From: Thraustochytrium sp. TN22
Taxonomy: Eukaryota; Sar; Bigyra; Thraustochytrida; Thraustochytriidae
Reading direction: 5' to 3'
NCBI GenBank assembly: GCA_013306675.1
Contig: JABLUY010000151.1
Span: forward strand, 1 to 64,000
DNA length: 64,000 nucleotides
A model generated the notes under the pieces. That model saw only the letters and a program-made list of their open reading frames with translations, was not told where the DNA came from and made no database searches. Positions within the stretch are counted from its first letter, which is position 1. Every line of letters begins with the position of its first letter. This document shows positions 40,620 to 50,185 of this stretch, one piece after another. A program made the position numbers and the translations under genes.

Positions 40620-42281
40620 ATGGCGACCAAGGAGAAGAAGGCCGCGGCGGACGCGGCGGCCAAGGACGCGGCGGCCCAGCCCGCGGCGGCAGGCGAGCAG
40701 AAGAAGGGCGGCGGCGGCGGCGGCGGCGCAGGCCTGGCGGCCGTGACGGCGCTGGTGGTGGCGCTGGTGGCGGCGGGCGCGGCGCTGGCGGCCAGCGACC
40801 CCAAGGTCAAGGCGGCCGTGGTGGACTTCTTCCCCGAGGAGGCGGTGACGGCCGTGGAGGAGCTGACGGGGCTGTCGCTGCTGACGCGCGGCGGCTTCCG
40901 CAGGCCGGCGAGCGAGCTGCACACGCAGGACGAGGCGCCGGAGCGGCCAGTGAGCTTCTCGGTGCACTTCAACGGCGACGGCCTGAGCGAGGGCATTGCG
41001 GTGTCATCGGCGGACTTCGAGGGCCTTGACGCGCTCATCCGCGAGACGTGCAGCGAGCTGCCCGAGGTGCTGGAGCTGCTGGCGGACGATGATGAAGACG
41101 AGCTGCCGCGGCTGTGCGACCCGGAACAGGGCGCGCGCCTGTACACGCAGCGCGGGCGCCGTGTGCGGTCCTTCTTCGACGTGGAGGAGGGCCAGCGCAC
41201 GTACGTGGTGCCGCAGGGCGTGCACTTTGTGTGGCCCATGGGCAAGGTGGGCAGCGTGCTGGAGCCGGACAGCGTGGAGAGCCCGGTGCCGGAGAAGCCG
41301 ATCCGGCTGCGGCAGCTGAGCATGTCGCCGCGCGTCTTCACGGTGGAGAACTTCATGTCGCCCGAGGAGATGAACGCCATTCTGGAGCACAACCGCGAGC
41401 TCCTCAAGCCCAGCGAGGTCGGCTTCGCCGGCTGGCGCGACAAGACGCGCACCAGCAGCACCGCCTGGGACTTTCACTCCTGGGCCGCGCGCAAGGTGCA
41501 GCGCCGCAGCTTCGACCTGCTCGGCATGGACTTTGACTCCAGCATGGCCGACGCCGTCCAGGTGCTGCGCTATAACCTGACCGAGTGGTACAAGCCGCAC
41601 ACGGACTGGTTCGACAAGAAGGCCTACGAGGGTCACGATCCCAAGGTCGGCAACGGCACCAACCGTTTCGCCACCGTCTTCCTCTACCTGACCGACGTCG
41701 ACGAGGGCGGCCACACCGTCTTTCCGCTTTCCACCACGCACGAGGGCTACAACGGCGAGCAGCTCGTGCACCCGGGCACTGAGAAGACCCCGGGCTACAT
41801 CGCGCAGCGCGATGCGGAGTGGGTCTGCAACACCTCCTCCACCGCGCTGCGCTCCGACCCGGTCGCCGGCAACGCCGTCCTCTTCTACAGCCAGGGCCCC
41901 GACGGCGAGCTCGACAAGTACAGCCTGCACGGCGGCTGTCCGGTGATCAAGGGCGTCAAGTACTCGGCCAACGTCTGGATCTGGAACCGCCCAAAGCCCA
42001 GCAAGGACCAGGCCAAGGACGGCAAGCCCTCCAAGGCTGAGTCCAAGGGGATCGAGATGCAGTTCCACAACAAGCGCGCCGAGCCCATCGAGCTCTTCTG
42101 GGACAACGGCTCCGATGACGGCGTCTTTCAGACCGAGATCGCGCCCGGCCACTCCTCTCCCATGACCACCTACCACGGCCACAGCTTCTTTGCGCGGACC
42201 AAGGGCTCCACCGAGCGCATTTTCCGCTTCACCGCCCACGATGACCTCAAGGGCAAGGAGCACGTTGCTGTGATCGAGTAA
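40620..42281 (+). CDS. Prolyl 4-hydroxylase with C-terminal VHL-like domain (553 aa)
   Basis: A 2-oxoglutarate/Fe(II) dioxygenase that hydroxylates proline in proteins. The ATG at 40620 follows a GC-rich leader. A Lys/Ala-rich N-terminus is followed by a hydrophobic segment (about residues 38-58), a probable signal anchor placing the enzyme in the ER/Golgi lumen. An acidic middle leads to the catalytic domain (about 235-460): iron ligands His327 and Asp329 in KPHTDWFDKK, distal His437 in YSLHGGCPV, and Lys447 ten residues on, the 2-oxoglutarate anchor spacing seen in animal P4H. Residues about 478-550 resemble the beta domain of VHL: an EPIELFW strand, a turn, IAPGHSS, then TYHGHSFFA and a final strand. 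VHL binds hydroxyproline in animals, so the fusion is notable. The 3' end is duplicated downstream. Confidence 0.9.
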   Translation: MATKEKKAAADAAAKDAAAQPAAAGEQKKGGGGGGGAGLAAVTALVVALVAAGAALAASDPKVKAAVVDFFPEEAVTAVEELTGLSLLTRGGFRRPASELHTQDEAPERPVSFSVHFNGDGLSEGIAVSSADFEGLDALIRETCSELPEVLELLADDDEDELPRLCDPEQGARLYTQRGRRVRSFFDVEEGQRTYVVPQGVHFVWPMGKVGSVLEPDSVESPVPEKPIRLRQLSMSPRVFTVENFMSPEEMNAILEHNRELLKPSEVGFAGWRDKTRTSSTAWDFHSWAARKVQRRSFDLLGMDFDSSMADAVQVLRYNLTEWYKPHTDWFDKKAYEGHDPKVGNGTNRFATVFLYLTDVDEGGHTVFPLSTTHEGYNGEQLVHPGTEKTPGYIAQRDAEWVCNTSSTALRSDPVAGNAVLFYSQGPDGELDKYSLHGGCPVIKGVKYSANVWIWNRPKPSKDQAKDGKPSKAESKGIEMQFHNKRAEPIELFWDNGSDDGVFQTEIAPGHSSPMTTYHGHSFFARTKGSTERIFRFTAHDDLKGKEHVAVIE

Positions 42282-42718
42282 GCTGCCCTCGCGAGCGGAG
42301 CAAAAACATGAATGCAGTGTGAAGTTGTCCTTGCGTTCAAGAGGCGCTGTTCGGCGCTGTACGACGCCACGACCCAACCTCCGCGGCCCACGCGCCATCG
42401 ACGTGGCTGCGCGGCCGCTCCTGCTTCGCCGCATGATCGAGGGCGAGTGCGCGGCCCGATGGCCACATGCTCAAGCGACCTCCATCTCTCGTCACACGTT
42501 GCTGTGATCGAGTAAGCTGCCCTCGCGAGAGGAGCAAAAACATGAGTGCAGTGTGAAGTTGTCCTTGCGTTCAAGAGGCGCTGTACGACGCCACGACCCA
42601 ACCTCCGCGGCCCACGCGCCGTCGACGTGGCTGCGCGGCCGCTCCTGCTTCGCCGCATGATCGAGGGCGAGTGCGCGGCCCGATGGCCACATGCTCAAGC
42701 GACCTCCATCTCTCATCA
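42261..42718 (+). repeat. Tandem duplication of the prolyl hydroxylase 3' end
   Basis: Unit 1 (42261-42494) starts inside the last codons (CACGTTGCTGTGATCGAGTA) and covers the stop and following DNA. Unit 2 (42495-42718) repeats it with an approximately 10-base deletion and a handful of substitutions. Unit 2 therefore carries a copy of the last six codons and stop outside the gene. Homology is high, so the event is recent. Confidence 0.92.
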
Positions 42719-42979
42719 CCCGGACACGGCAAGTCTTCGTGGTGGTGGAATCAAATGTCCTTGCAAGCAAGCACCTGTTCTGTGTTCCGATCCTTTTCCT
42801 TTGGTGACCTCGCTCGCTGGCGATTTGGGTGTGCGTGAGCCCTGTTTTCCATCTTTTTTCTCGTTTTATACATTTTGCCATTGTCTTGCCGTTCATGTTG
42901 GCGGCCTTTTGCGGCGCAAGGAGGAGCCTCAGTCAGATCAGAGACAATGCAGGATAGCCGCGCTTGCTCGCAGTGCTTG

Positions 42980-43975
42980 TCACAGTCCGAAGTCGTCGTC
43001 CACTTCCATGACGGCATTCTTGAGGTCAAACTCGTCAAGACTGGCAGCGCCGGCCTGGAGAAAGCCCTCGTCGTTCGGAGTCTTGGTCGCATGGCTCACA
43101 TCGGGGTCGTGCAGCAGCGAAGAAGCTTGGGACGTGGCAGCACCGGCCTCGAGGGTATTGGCTGCATCGTTGGCCGCGAAGCTCTCCATCCCAGCCACTT
43201 CCAGGTTCTCGTCCACAAAAGCCACACCCGGGGTGATCACTGCGGCGAGCGCAGTCGCAAAGACCTGGTCAGCCGACGTCACGACGGGGAAGATCTGCAT
43301 GAACTGCTGCTTCAGGCTGCTGGCGTGGTTCCCAAAGTCGATTTCTTCAGCTGGGACACTCTCGTCGAGTGCGCCGCGCATGAAAAAGTACTGCAATTGG
43401 TGGGCAGTGCGGCGGTCGTGGTAGTCGCAGGCGTACCTCTGCATGTCGCGACGCATCCACAGCTTGTCAGGACCCTCCAGATGCGCCGGGAAGCGCACCT
43501 TGCTCTTCCATTGGAGCTCCCTGCAGAAAATCTGCACGGGCACATCCAGGCCGAAGTAGTTGGCCTCCATCGTGAAGCAAATCTTGTCGCCCCGGAGCAC
43601 GTTCTTCTCGCTGCGATGCAGCCCGCCACCGTGCATGAATGCACGGACGCTGCCGCCCACGTACTTCAGGCCGAGCGCGAGGACAGCCACGCCGCCCTTT
43701 TTCTGTGGGAAGCTCCTGTACCCGTCCAACTGGAAGGGGTCCAGCCACAGCGTCTGGGTATCGACGGCAACCCACCCGTTGTCGCCGAGCAAGTGGATGC
43801 TGGCTGTGAGACCCTGCACGAACATGGCTTGGGGAGGCAGCTGGAACTGCGTGACCACGCTGCCGGTGTTGAGGCCGCCCAGCGTGCTTGATTGGTTGGG
43901 CTCCACGCGGAAGATGGTGGGGGAGAGCGGGATGGCGAGCGCGACCTGCGCGACCTGGGCCGTGGGGACGGCCAT
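42980..43975 (-). CDS. Lineage-specific GGLN/HGGG-family protein (331 aa)
   Basis: Function unknown. Start at the ATG at 43975; a GTG five codons upstream is in frame. The core has LGGLNTGSVV (about residues 32-41), a strand LTASIHLL, then GVAVLALGLKYV and MHGGGLHRSEK (114-123), WKSKVRF, and a helix YACDYHDRRTAHQLQYFFMR. These occur in the same order in the proteins at 46159, 49133 and 56708. Strands before the HGGG motif suggest a beta sandwich. The C-terminal 90 residues are unstructured and end in an acidic stretch with Phe (LDEFDLKNAVMEVDDDFGL), like a transcription activation domain. Inference: a nuclear regulator. First of three tandem, same-strand relatives about 2 kb apart. Confidence 0.8.
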   Translation of the reverse strand: MAVPTAQVAQVALAIPLSPTIFRVEPNQSSTLGGLNTGSVVTQFQLPPQAMFVQGLTASIHLLGDNGWVAVDTQTLWLDPFQLDGYRSFPQKKGGVAVLALGLKYVGGSVRAFMHGGGLHRSEKNVLRGDKICFTMEANYFGLDVPVQIFCRELQWKSKVRFPAHLEGPDKLWMRRDMQRYACDYHDRRTAHQLQYFFMRGALDESVPAEEIDFGNHASSLKQQFMQIFPVVTSADQVFATALAAVITPGVAFVDENLEVAGMESFAANDAANTLEAGAATSQASSLLHDPDVSHATKTPNDEGFLQAGAASLDEFDLKNAVMEVDDDFGL

Positions 43976-46158
43976 GGTGGTGACGAGCACGAAGCGCGAG
44001 GTTAGCTAGGAGAAGGCAAAGGCAGGTGACGAGCGCGCGTGAGCGCGGCGGCCAGCGCACGCCGCACGTGCGCAGGCAGCCGGGTCCCGGAACGGGGCAG
44101 GCGAGAGCGTCAGCGCGCCGCTGCAAGCGCGGCGGCTAGCGCGCGGCGTCCCGCGCGCGGCGGCCAGCGCGCGCGGTACAGGCACAGGACAGGCAGCAGG
44201 GCGGGGGAGGTCGCGCTTCCGTGGTGGCTTAGGAATCTTCGTCTCGTTGATTGCTGGTCTGCTCGAGCGCTCCCCTGCCCGAGCGCGGCCTTGTCAAACC
44301 TTTCACTTTGGGGGCGAGGTTCCCCTATTCGTAAGCGCAGCGACGACTGCGAAACAACCGGCCAGCGGCGGGACGGTGATGCCCACGCGACGCTGCTCGG
44401 CTTCCTCTGTGCTGTGCTCTGTTGCCTTGCCGTGCCTTGCCGGGCTTTGCCGCACGGCGCGGCGCGGCGCGGCGCCGCCTCGCTCTCGCGCTTTCCAATG
44501 CAAGAACTCTCCGCGTTGCGATCGCGGGGCCGCGCGCGCCTTTGGGCTGCGTGAGCCTGCGTCTAGCCAGACTCGGGCCAGCATGCCGCCCTCCGCCTCC
44601 ATCCTCCATGCCGCTGAGTTCGTCCATGCCCCCTGCGCGGCTCGCGAGCCTCCTCGCGAGCCGCCTCGCCTCGCACCTGCGCCTGCCGTGCACCGGCTGC
44701 GCCGGCCTGCGCCGCGCGCTCGAGCTCTGGCGTCGCGCGGCGCCGCCGTCGCAGGGCTCCCGGACACTGGGCCATGCCGCATGCGGCGCCACGGCGTGCG
44801 GCACGCGGGAGAGGAAGGCGCGGCGTCTCGAGGCTGCGACGCAGCAACCTTGCGCCGTTTGAGCTTCCGCGTGGCAAGCCCGGATCTCGCTAGACTCGAG
44901 CTCCAGCAGCCGCCCGGCCGCCGCGAGCGCCAGCCGGGCTACTCACCGGCAGCAGCGTCGCCGAGCTGTGGCCTGAGTGGGGCGGCGAAGATCCGGCCAG
45001 GCAGGCTCTGCAGGGAGAGGACAGAAGTTATCCGCCACCTCGCTGTCATCATCAATGCGGTGCAGTGGCAGTCGCAGTCCGAGGCTCCGTCCAGCTGGAC
45101 TCCAGCTAGCTTGGGCTCTTCGAAGTTCGGGGCGGGTTCGTGGAATCCCAGGCGCAGGAGCGGGTTGCGCAGCGCGACAGACACAGGTAGTAGCGAGCAG
45201 CCAAGCTTGTGCTCATGGAAACAGGTCGGGTGGAAGGGCCGGGCTCGCTCACCCCGTCTGGCGCCCCAATGCATCTTGACAGAGGAGCGAAACGCGCTCA
45301 CGGCTCTCCCAAACGAGGGCCCCGAGCAAACGCCACTTGCAGGCAGCTCTGCAAGTGGTACCAGAAAGATACCAAGGATTGGTCCGGCACTGGCAGGCGA
45401 GCGCTTCGGATCCGTCACCCGTGTGCGTCTCGTACGAGCGTCCGTGAGCGGGCTGTGAAAAGCGTGCGTCGGTGATGGAGGGGAAAACAACGGAGCCGGC
45501 TCTGGTGCGGCGGTGGATCTCTCGGCATGCGTGAGAGATGGGGTCGGCGATGCACTGTTCGTGTGAGCTACTGCCCTTTTGCGTGGGGTAGGAAACGAGG
45601 GCGGGAACCAGTGGCTGGCACTTGGTTGAGGCTCGCACTCTTCGAGGGCAGCCTGGTTGAGCATTCACACGCGCATCAGGCAGGACACTGTGCTGCACTC
45701 TTGGCCGTGCGCTCGGGGCTGTGGTTGATGATCCTCAAGTGGATCAGCATCGCTGGTCCACAATTCTCAATCTCATTGGCGCCGCGTGACAAATACGTTG
45801 GATGGATGCGTGCGCAACGAGTAGGCTCAAGTGGCGGCGGCAGCGGCAGCCGTCCAGCCGTCAAGCAAGCCCAGGTTGTTCTCGCATCAGCAAACTACCT
45901 TGCACAGAATAAATTCGTTCATTCGAGCGCAAGGTCGTACTCGAAGTTGAGCCCCGGCTTGAGCTGAGCACCTTGATGAATCTTGCCGCACCGTCGCCGG
46001 CCACGATGGTTGCAACTTTCAGGCCGGCGTCGCAGGCGACATGGACGCCAGGACGAAGTTGCCTCGTGAAGGAGCCAGGATCAACATCATCACCATCCAG
46101 ACAGCGTTACACCACATGCACCTCCTCAACCTTAGAGAAAACCATGACAGCCCAGTCA
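43976..46158. other. Intergenic between tandem family members, 2.2 kb
   Basis: Upstream of one family member and downstream of the next, both on the minus strand. GC-rich, with CTTGC/GCGGC pentamers at 44400-44475. Several open frames overlap on both strands between 44240 and 45460 without consistent coding bias. No gene supported. Confidence 0.5.
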
Positions 46159-47106
46159 TCAGTGGCGCTCCTCGTCACAGTCGTCCTTGCTCGTGAGGTT
46201 CTCCTTTGCACAGGCGGCGTCGTCGGCGCAGGGCTCGAGAGGCGGGCTGACCGGCAGGGGTACCGTCCCGAAGTCGGTATCTGCAGCAGGAACGGCGTTG
46301 GTCGTGCCAGCGCCCAGGTCCTCGTTCGCTGCGAGCACAGAATCGGGAAGAGGCAGAGGCTGTCCGATCGGAGCCACCGGAATCATCACAGCAACCATGG
46401 CCTCCTGAAGGCTCGTCGCGCCCTGGTAGCGCTCCATAAAGTGATTGTGCTCGGTGCATGTCGTGTCCTCGAAGTTGATCCCGGCAGCTGGCACGGCCTC
46501 GTCCAGCGCGCCGTACATCATAAAGTGTCGCAACTGATACTCGGTGCGAAGGTCATGGTAGCGGCGGGCATAATTCAGCATGTTGACCCGAGTCTCACGT
46601 GGTATGTGCGTCGAGAAGCGCGCCTTGGACTTCCAGAGGAATGTTGTGGAGAAGATCGGCAGGGGCTGGCCCGTGCCAAAGTCGGCATCAAGCGAGAAGC
46701 GCAGCTTGTCACCGTTGACGATCGTTCTCTCGCTTCGGTGCATGCCACCTCCGTGCATGACAACGCGGGCCCTGCGGCCTTTATCCACGTACGCCAGCGC
46801 GAGCGCGAGGACGCAGGCTCCGCCCTTTTTGCTGAAGGGCTCATTGCACGTCAAAAATAAGGGCACATCCCACTCCTTCTCGTCGGCGGTGACCCATTTG
46901 TCGTCTCTAGTGTGCACGTGTATGCGTGCCGTCAGTTTCTCGACGCAGAAAACACCGCTCGGCAGCTCGAACTCCGCCACCACGCTGCCGGTGTTGAGGC
47001 CACCAAACGGCCCCGCCGACTGGTGCAGCTCAACGCGGTAGATGACCGAGGAGAGCGCGCGAAAGGTATGTACGAGCGACGAGACACCCGATGCGCCGGT
47101 GGACAT
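46159..47106 (-). CDS. Lineage-specific GGLN/HGGG-family protein (315 aa)
   Basis: Function unknown. The ATG at 47106 is the natural start. The core is colinear with its neighbours: FGGLNTGSVVAEFELP (about residues 34-49), KLTARIHV, CVLALALAYV, VMHGGGMHRSER (116-127), DKLRFSLDADFG, FLWKSKARF, and the helix ARRYHDLRTEYQLRHFMM. It is closest by eye to the protein at 49133, sharing the RYHDLRTEYQL helix almost exactly. The C-terminal 90 residues are Ala/Asp/Pro-rich and end DDCDEERH; here the acidic tail is weaker than in its relatives. A relic with the same FSLDADF segment lies at 48440-48560. Confidence 0.8.
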   Translation of the reverse strand: MSTGASGVSSLVHTFRALSSVIYRVELHQSAGPFGGLNTGSVVAEFELPSGVFCVEKLTARIHVHTRDDKWVTADEKEWDVPLFLTCNEPFSKKGGACVLALALAYVDKGRRARVVMHGGGMHRSERTIVNGDKLRFSLDADFGTGQPLPIFSTTFLWKSKARFSTHIPRETRVNMLNYARRYHDLRTEYQLRHFMMYGALDEAVPAAGINFEDTTCTEHNHFMERYQGATSLQEAMVAVMIPVAPIGQPLPLPDSVLAANEDLGAGTTNAVPAADTDFGTVPLPVSPPLEPCADDAACAKENLTSKDDCDEERH

Positions 47107-49132
47107 GATCTGATAGCACCGGGCAGCAAAGACCAGCTTGTTGGCTTGATTGCTGGCAGGCAGACAGGCAGGCAGGCCGCGAGCGCGCGATGTCAGAGAG
47201 GTTGCTTGGCTGGCATGAGTACAGGCAGCGCTTGATGGCGTTTTGCTTTGCTACGCCAGCCTGCACGCTCCCCCGAGGCAACGCCGGCTCGCTCGCCAGC
47301 TTGTGCAGCAGCGTGTGGCCTCCGCCCTAATCCGTTCTGCTCGCTCAGCTGCCCATCGCGGACCAGGCCAGCGCTGGGAACCGGCGACATGAAGCTGCGC
47401 TGCTGCTCCACTGGCTCGTGGCCGAGGCGTTCCCGCGGGCCGTCTCGAAGGCGGCGCGCGCTCTGCCCGCGCGTCTTGCCTGACTTGGTGTCATGGCGTG
47501 TGACGCATGCCCTTGCCCCGTCCGGCGTGCTCATGGCTTTACGAGCCACACGAGCCACGCTGCGACTGATTCGTGGCGGGGCGGGGTTGACGGCGCGCAG
47601 CTGACGCCCGCGCGCCCGCGCCGCCAGCCCGCCAGCCAGCGCCCTCGCGCCCGCGGGCCGTTCTGGACTGCGATGATGATCGTGGGCAAGATTTCGTTCT
47701 CCAAGCCACACCGCTGGCACTGCATGCATTGTGTGGGGGCCCTCAGGCTGGCGGAGAATCGCAGGGAGCCTCAGGCTGGCCGTGGCTGCGGCCGAGAGAA
47801 GGCAGAACAGGAAGGAGATCGGTGCTCTGCCTGCCTGCGCGCCAGCGAGGGCGGCTACGTCGCCACAACACGCTCGTCGCGGAACTTGCAACTTCACGAA
47901 CCATGATGCTGGTCATGGTCATGGCCAGGCCAACGTGGAGATCGCGGGCTGAGAACCACCGAGAACCCCAGAGAATATCGCGGAGAACGGGTTAGCGCGG
48001 TGCGCCCATCATGTCGTCTCAGAGGCTCGTCGTCGCGCTTCGCAGGGAGACTGAGTCTCTCTTCACGCGGGTTTCGAGCGTGAACTGGCCCAGCAGAGCT
48101 GGCTTCGGCTGTGCGCTGCGGCGAAAGCATCGATCGCATCATGGGCCTCGTGGAGGGCCTGACGAGCTCTGACGACGCCATTCACGCGGTTGTAGTGGTC
48201 TGCGGCCGTGTGGGTTCTGCAAGAGCGCAGTTTGAGTTCGATGCCGCCCGCCAAGCGCTTGCACTGTGGACCGGCCAGCAGCCGCGTCCTCAGGACGAGC
48301 AATACCTGTCGTGAAGATCCGGTCCAGCGTGCCGTGCCTGGGCCTACTTTTTCAAAGACACGTGAACGAGAATGCACGGTGGAGAACTCGTGCCAGCGAC
48401 GCGCAGAGATCGGGAGGTGTTACGGCGTAGTCGGAGGTCCCAGGGCCCGTCAAGTGGCACAGGAAGCGCAATTAAGACCTCCATGCTGAAGATCAGCACC
48501 GACTGACTGGGTAGGGTGGAAGTCCGCATCCAAGGAGAAGCGAAGGCATTTTGGGCTTGGCTTCATTGCATTATGTGCCGCTCTGCAGTGTACGTCGCAC
48601 GCACCCAGTCTGCTCGCGCGCCTAGCCTGCACAAGAGGCGACCGCGTCAAGGCTCGAATCAGCTTGACATGTCGCGTCACGGTCACTTGCGAAGCAGTCA
48701 CCGCAGCCACCGCCGCCGCGCTCGACGCGGACCCATCATTCACGCTGGGGCCCTGTCAGCTGCGCGAGCTGGTGGGCAAAGAGCGATCGCGCCGGGCAGG
48801 TTTGCAAAACTGTGGCCGTCTTGTCTGCCAAGCACTGATCGGGAGCACAACGGCGGCGCACGTCAGAGGTGCCCTCAGGCTGAGGCCTGCGACGCGGATG
48901 GCCGCGCCTTTGATGCAGCCCACCCGCACCATCCGCTTTGGGACTTCACTCCCTGCATACGACGTGGCTTGAGAGTGAGGCACCTCCAGCTAGTCTCAAT
49001 CGACCGCGTGAAACTGAAGAAAACATGTTTACAGGAAGGAGTGCTTGTGCGTACTTGCGTGCTGCGGGGCATTGATCATTGCAGAGTATCTCGATCACCA
49101 GCATGTCGCGGCGTGCTGGGTTGGCTCAAAGC
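47107..49132. other. Intergenic containing a family relic
   Basis: Between two family members. GCCTGC and GGCAG repeats occur near 47160-47180, and a stretch of balanced composition follows to 48400. The relic at 48440-48560 is the only coding trace I can support. Confidence 0.5.
48440..48560 (-). pseudogene. Relic of a GGLN/HGGG-family gene
   Basis: The minus strand reads KCLRFSLDADFHPTQS, matching DKLRFSLDADFG of the intact protein at 46159, and then continues in a second frame with VLIFSMEVL, matching the PIFSTTFLW strand that follows there. The frame changes between the two pieces and stops follow. The GGLN and HGGG parts and the helix are not recognisable. It lies between the two intact family members at 46159 and 49133, as expected of a dead tandem duplicate. 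Confidence 0.6.
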
Positions 49133-50185
49133 CTATTGGTCATTCGAAAGCAACTCTGCGATCTCCTTCAGCGCCTCGATGTCGTCGTTGTCGATTTCCA
49201 TTGGATGAGTTGGATTGAAGACGTCGGTCGGCTCAAACGGTTCGAGGTTCATGATATTGAAGTCCTCGGGGATGCTCTGGCTGGCGTCGAAGAGGGGCTC
49301 GAGCACGTTAAGGCCAATGTCTGGGCCGTCCGGCGTGTTCGTGTGGGGGGCAACGTCCATTTCATCGTCTGCAACCTCCGCGCAGGGGTTGATAATCGCG
49401 GCGAGGACCACGCTTAGAGCGCGCGTCGGGTTCTGCACGCCAGGAAAGCACGCCAGAAACTCATCGTGCAGAACGCAAGCCGTGTCCTGAATATTGATGT
49501 CGTCGCCGGGTGGGACTTTCTCGTCCAGGAAGCCATGGGCCATGAAGTACTGCAGCTGGTACTCGGTGCGAAGGTCGTGGTAGCGGCGGGCATAGACCCG
49601 CATCTTCTTCCGGGTCTCCTTGAGCTCCCCGCCTCCCAGATGCCTTTTGAAGCGCAGCTTGGACTTCCACGGGAAGTTCTCGGTGAAGATCGGCACGAAG
49701 CCCCCGCCGAAGGATGCCTCCAGCGAGAAGTACAGCCTGTCGCTGCTGTACGAGGTTGACTTCTTGAGATGCATGCCGCCACCGTGCATGGCTACCCGTG
49801 CGGTGTTGTCGTCCACGTACTTGACGATCATTCCCAAGACCGTTGCCCCAATGCGCTTGGGAAAGTCCTGCGAGCACGCCTGGCCCGGTCCGGGTGCCCA
49901 CCTTCTCTCATCAGCGATCGTCGGCGTGGGCACCGTGCCGTCCTGCCAGGGCCTCTCCGCCGTCACGACCGGCGTTTCCTTTGGGAAGCTGTAGATGCGC
50001 GCGATCAGCTCCTTGATACGCTGAGGCCGTCCGTCCGGGCCGCGCGGCAACGCCACCTGGGCCGCGACCGATGTGCTGTTCAAGCCGCCCAAGACGTGCA
50101 CCTGGTTCGTCTCGTCGCTGTATAAGTGCCGCGAGAGCGGGACGACGTGCGCATGGAGTACTGGAGCCACTTCGGCAGCGCTCAT
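49133..50185 (-). CDS. Lineage-specific GGLN/HGGG-family protein with strong acidic tail (350 aa)
   Basis: Function unknown. ATG at 50185. The core has LGGLNSTSVAAQVALP (about residues 32-47), KELIARIYS, an insertion of about 25 residues absent from its neighbours (about 78-105), VLGMIVKYV, MHGGGMHLKKS (133-143; the usual HRS is HLKK), FSLEASFG, WKSKLRF, and the helix ARRYHDLRTEYQLQYFMA. The last 80 residues are strikingly acidic with spaced Phe/Leu/Met (PEDFNIMNLEPFEPTDVF; IDNDDIEALKEIAELL), the composition of acidic activation domains. A transcriptional role is inference. Promoter DNA would lie above 50185. Confidence 0.82.
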   Translation of the reverse strand: MSAAEVAPVLHAHVVPLSRHLYSDETNQVHVLGGLNSTSVAAQVALPRGPDGRPQRIKELIARIYSFPKETPVVTAERPWQDGTVPTPTIADERRWAPGPGQACSQDFPKRIGATVLGMIVKYVDDNTARVAMHGGGMHLKKSTSYSSDRLYFSLEASFGGGFVPIFTENFPWKSKLRFKRHLGGGELKETRKKMRVYARRYHDLRTEYQLQYFMAHGFLDEKVPPGDDINIQDTACVLHDEFLACFPGVQNPTRALSVVLAAIINPCAEVADDEMDVAPHTNTPDGPDIGLNVLEPLFDASQSIPEDFNIMNLEPFEPTDVFNPTHPMEIDNDDIEALKEIAELLSNDQ

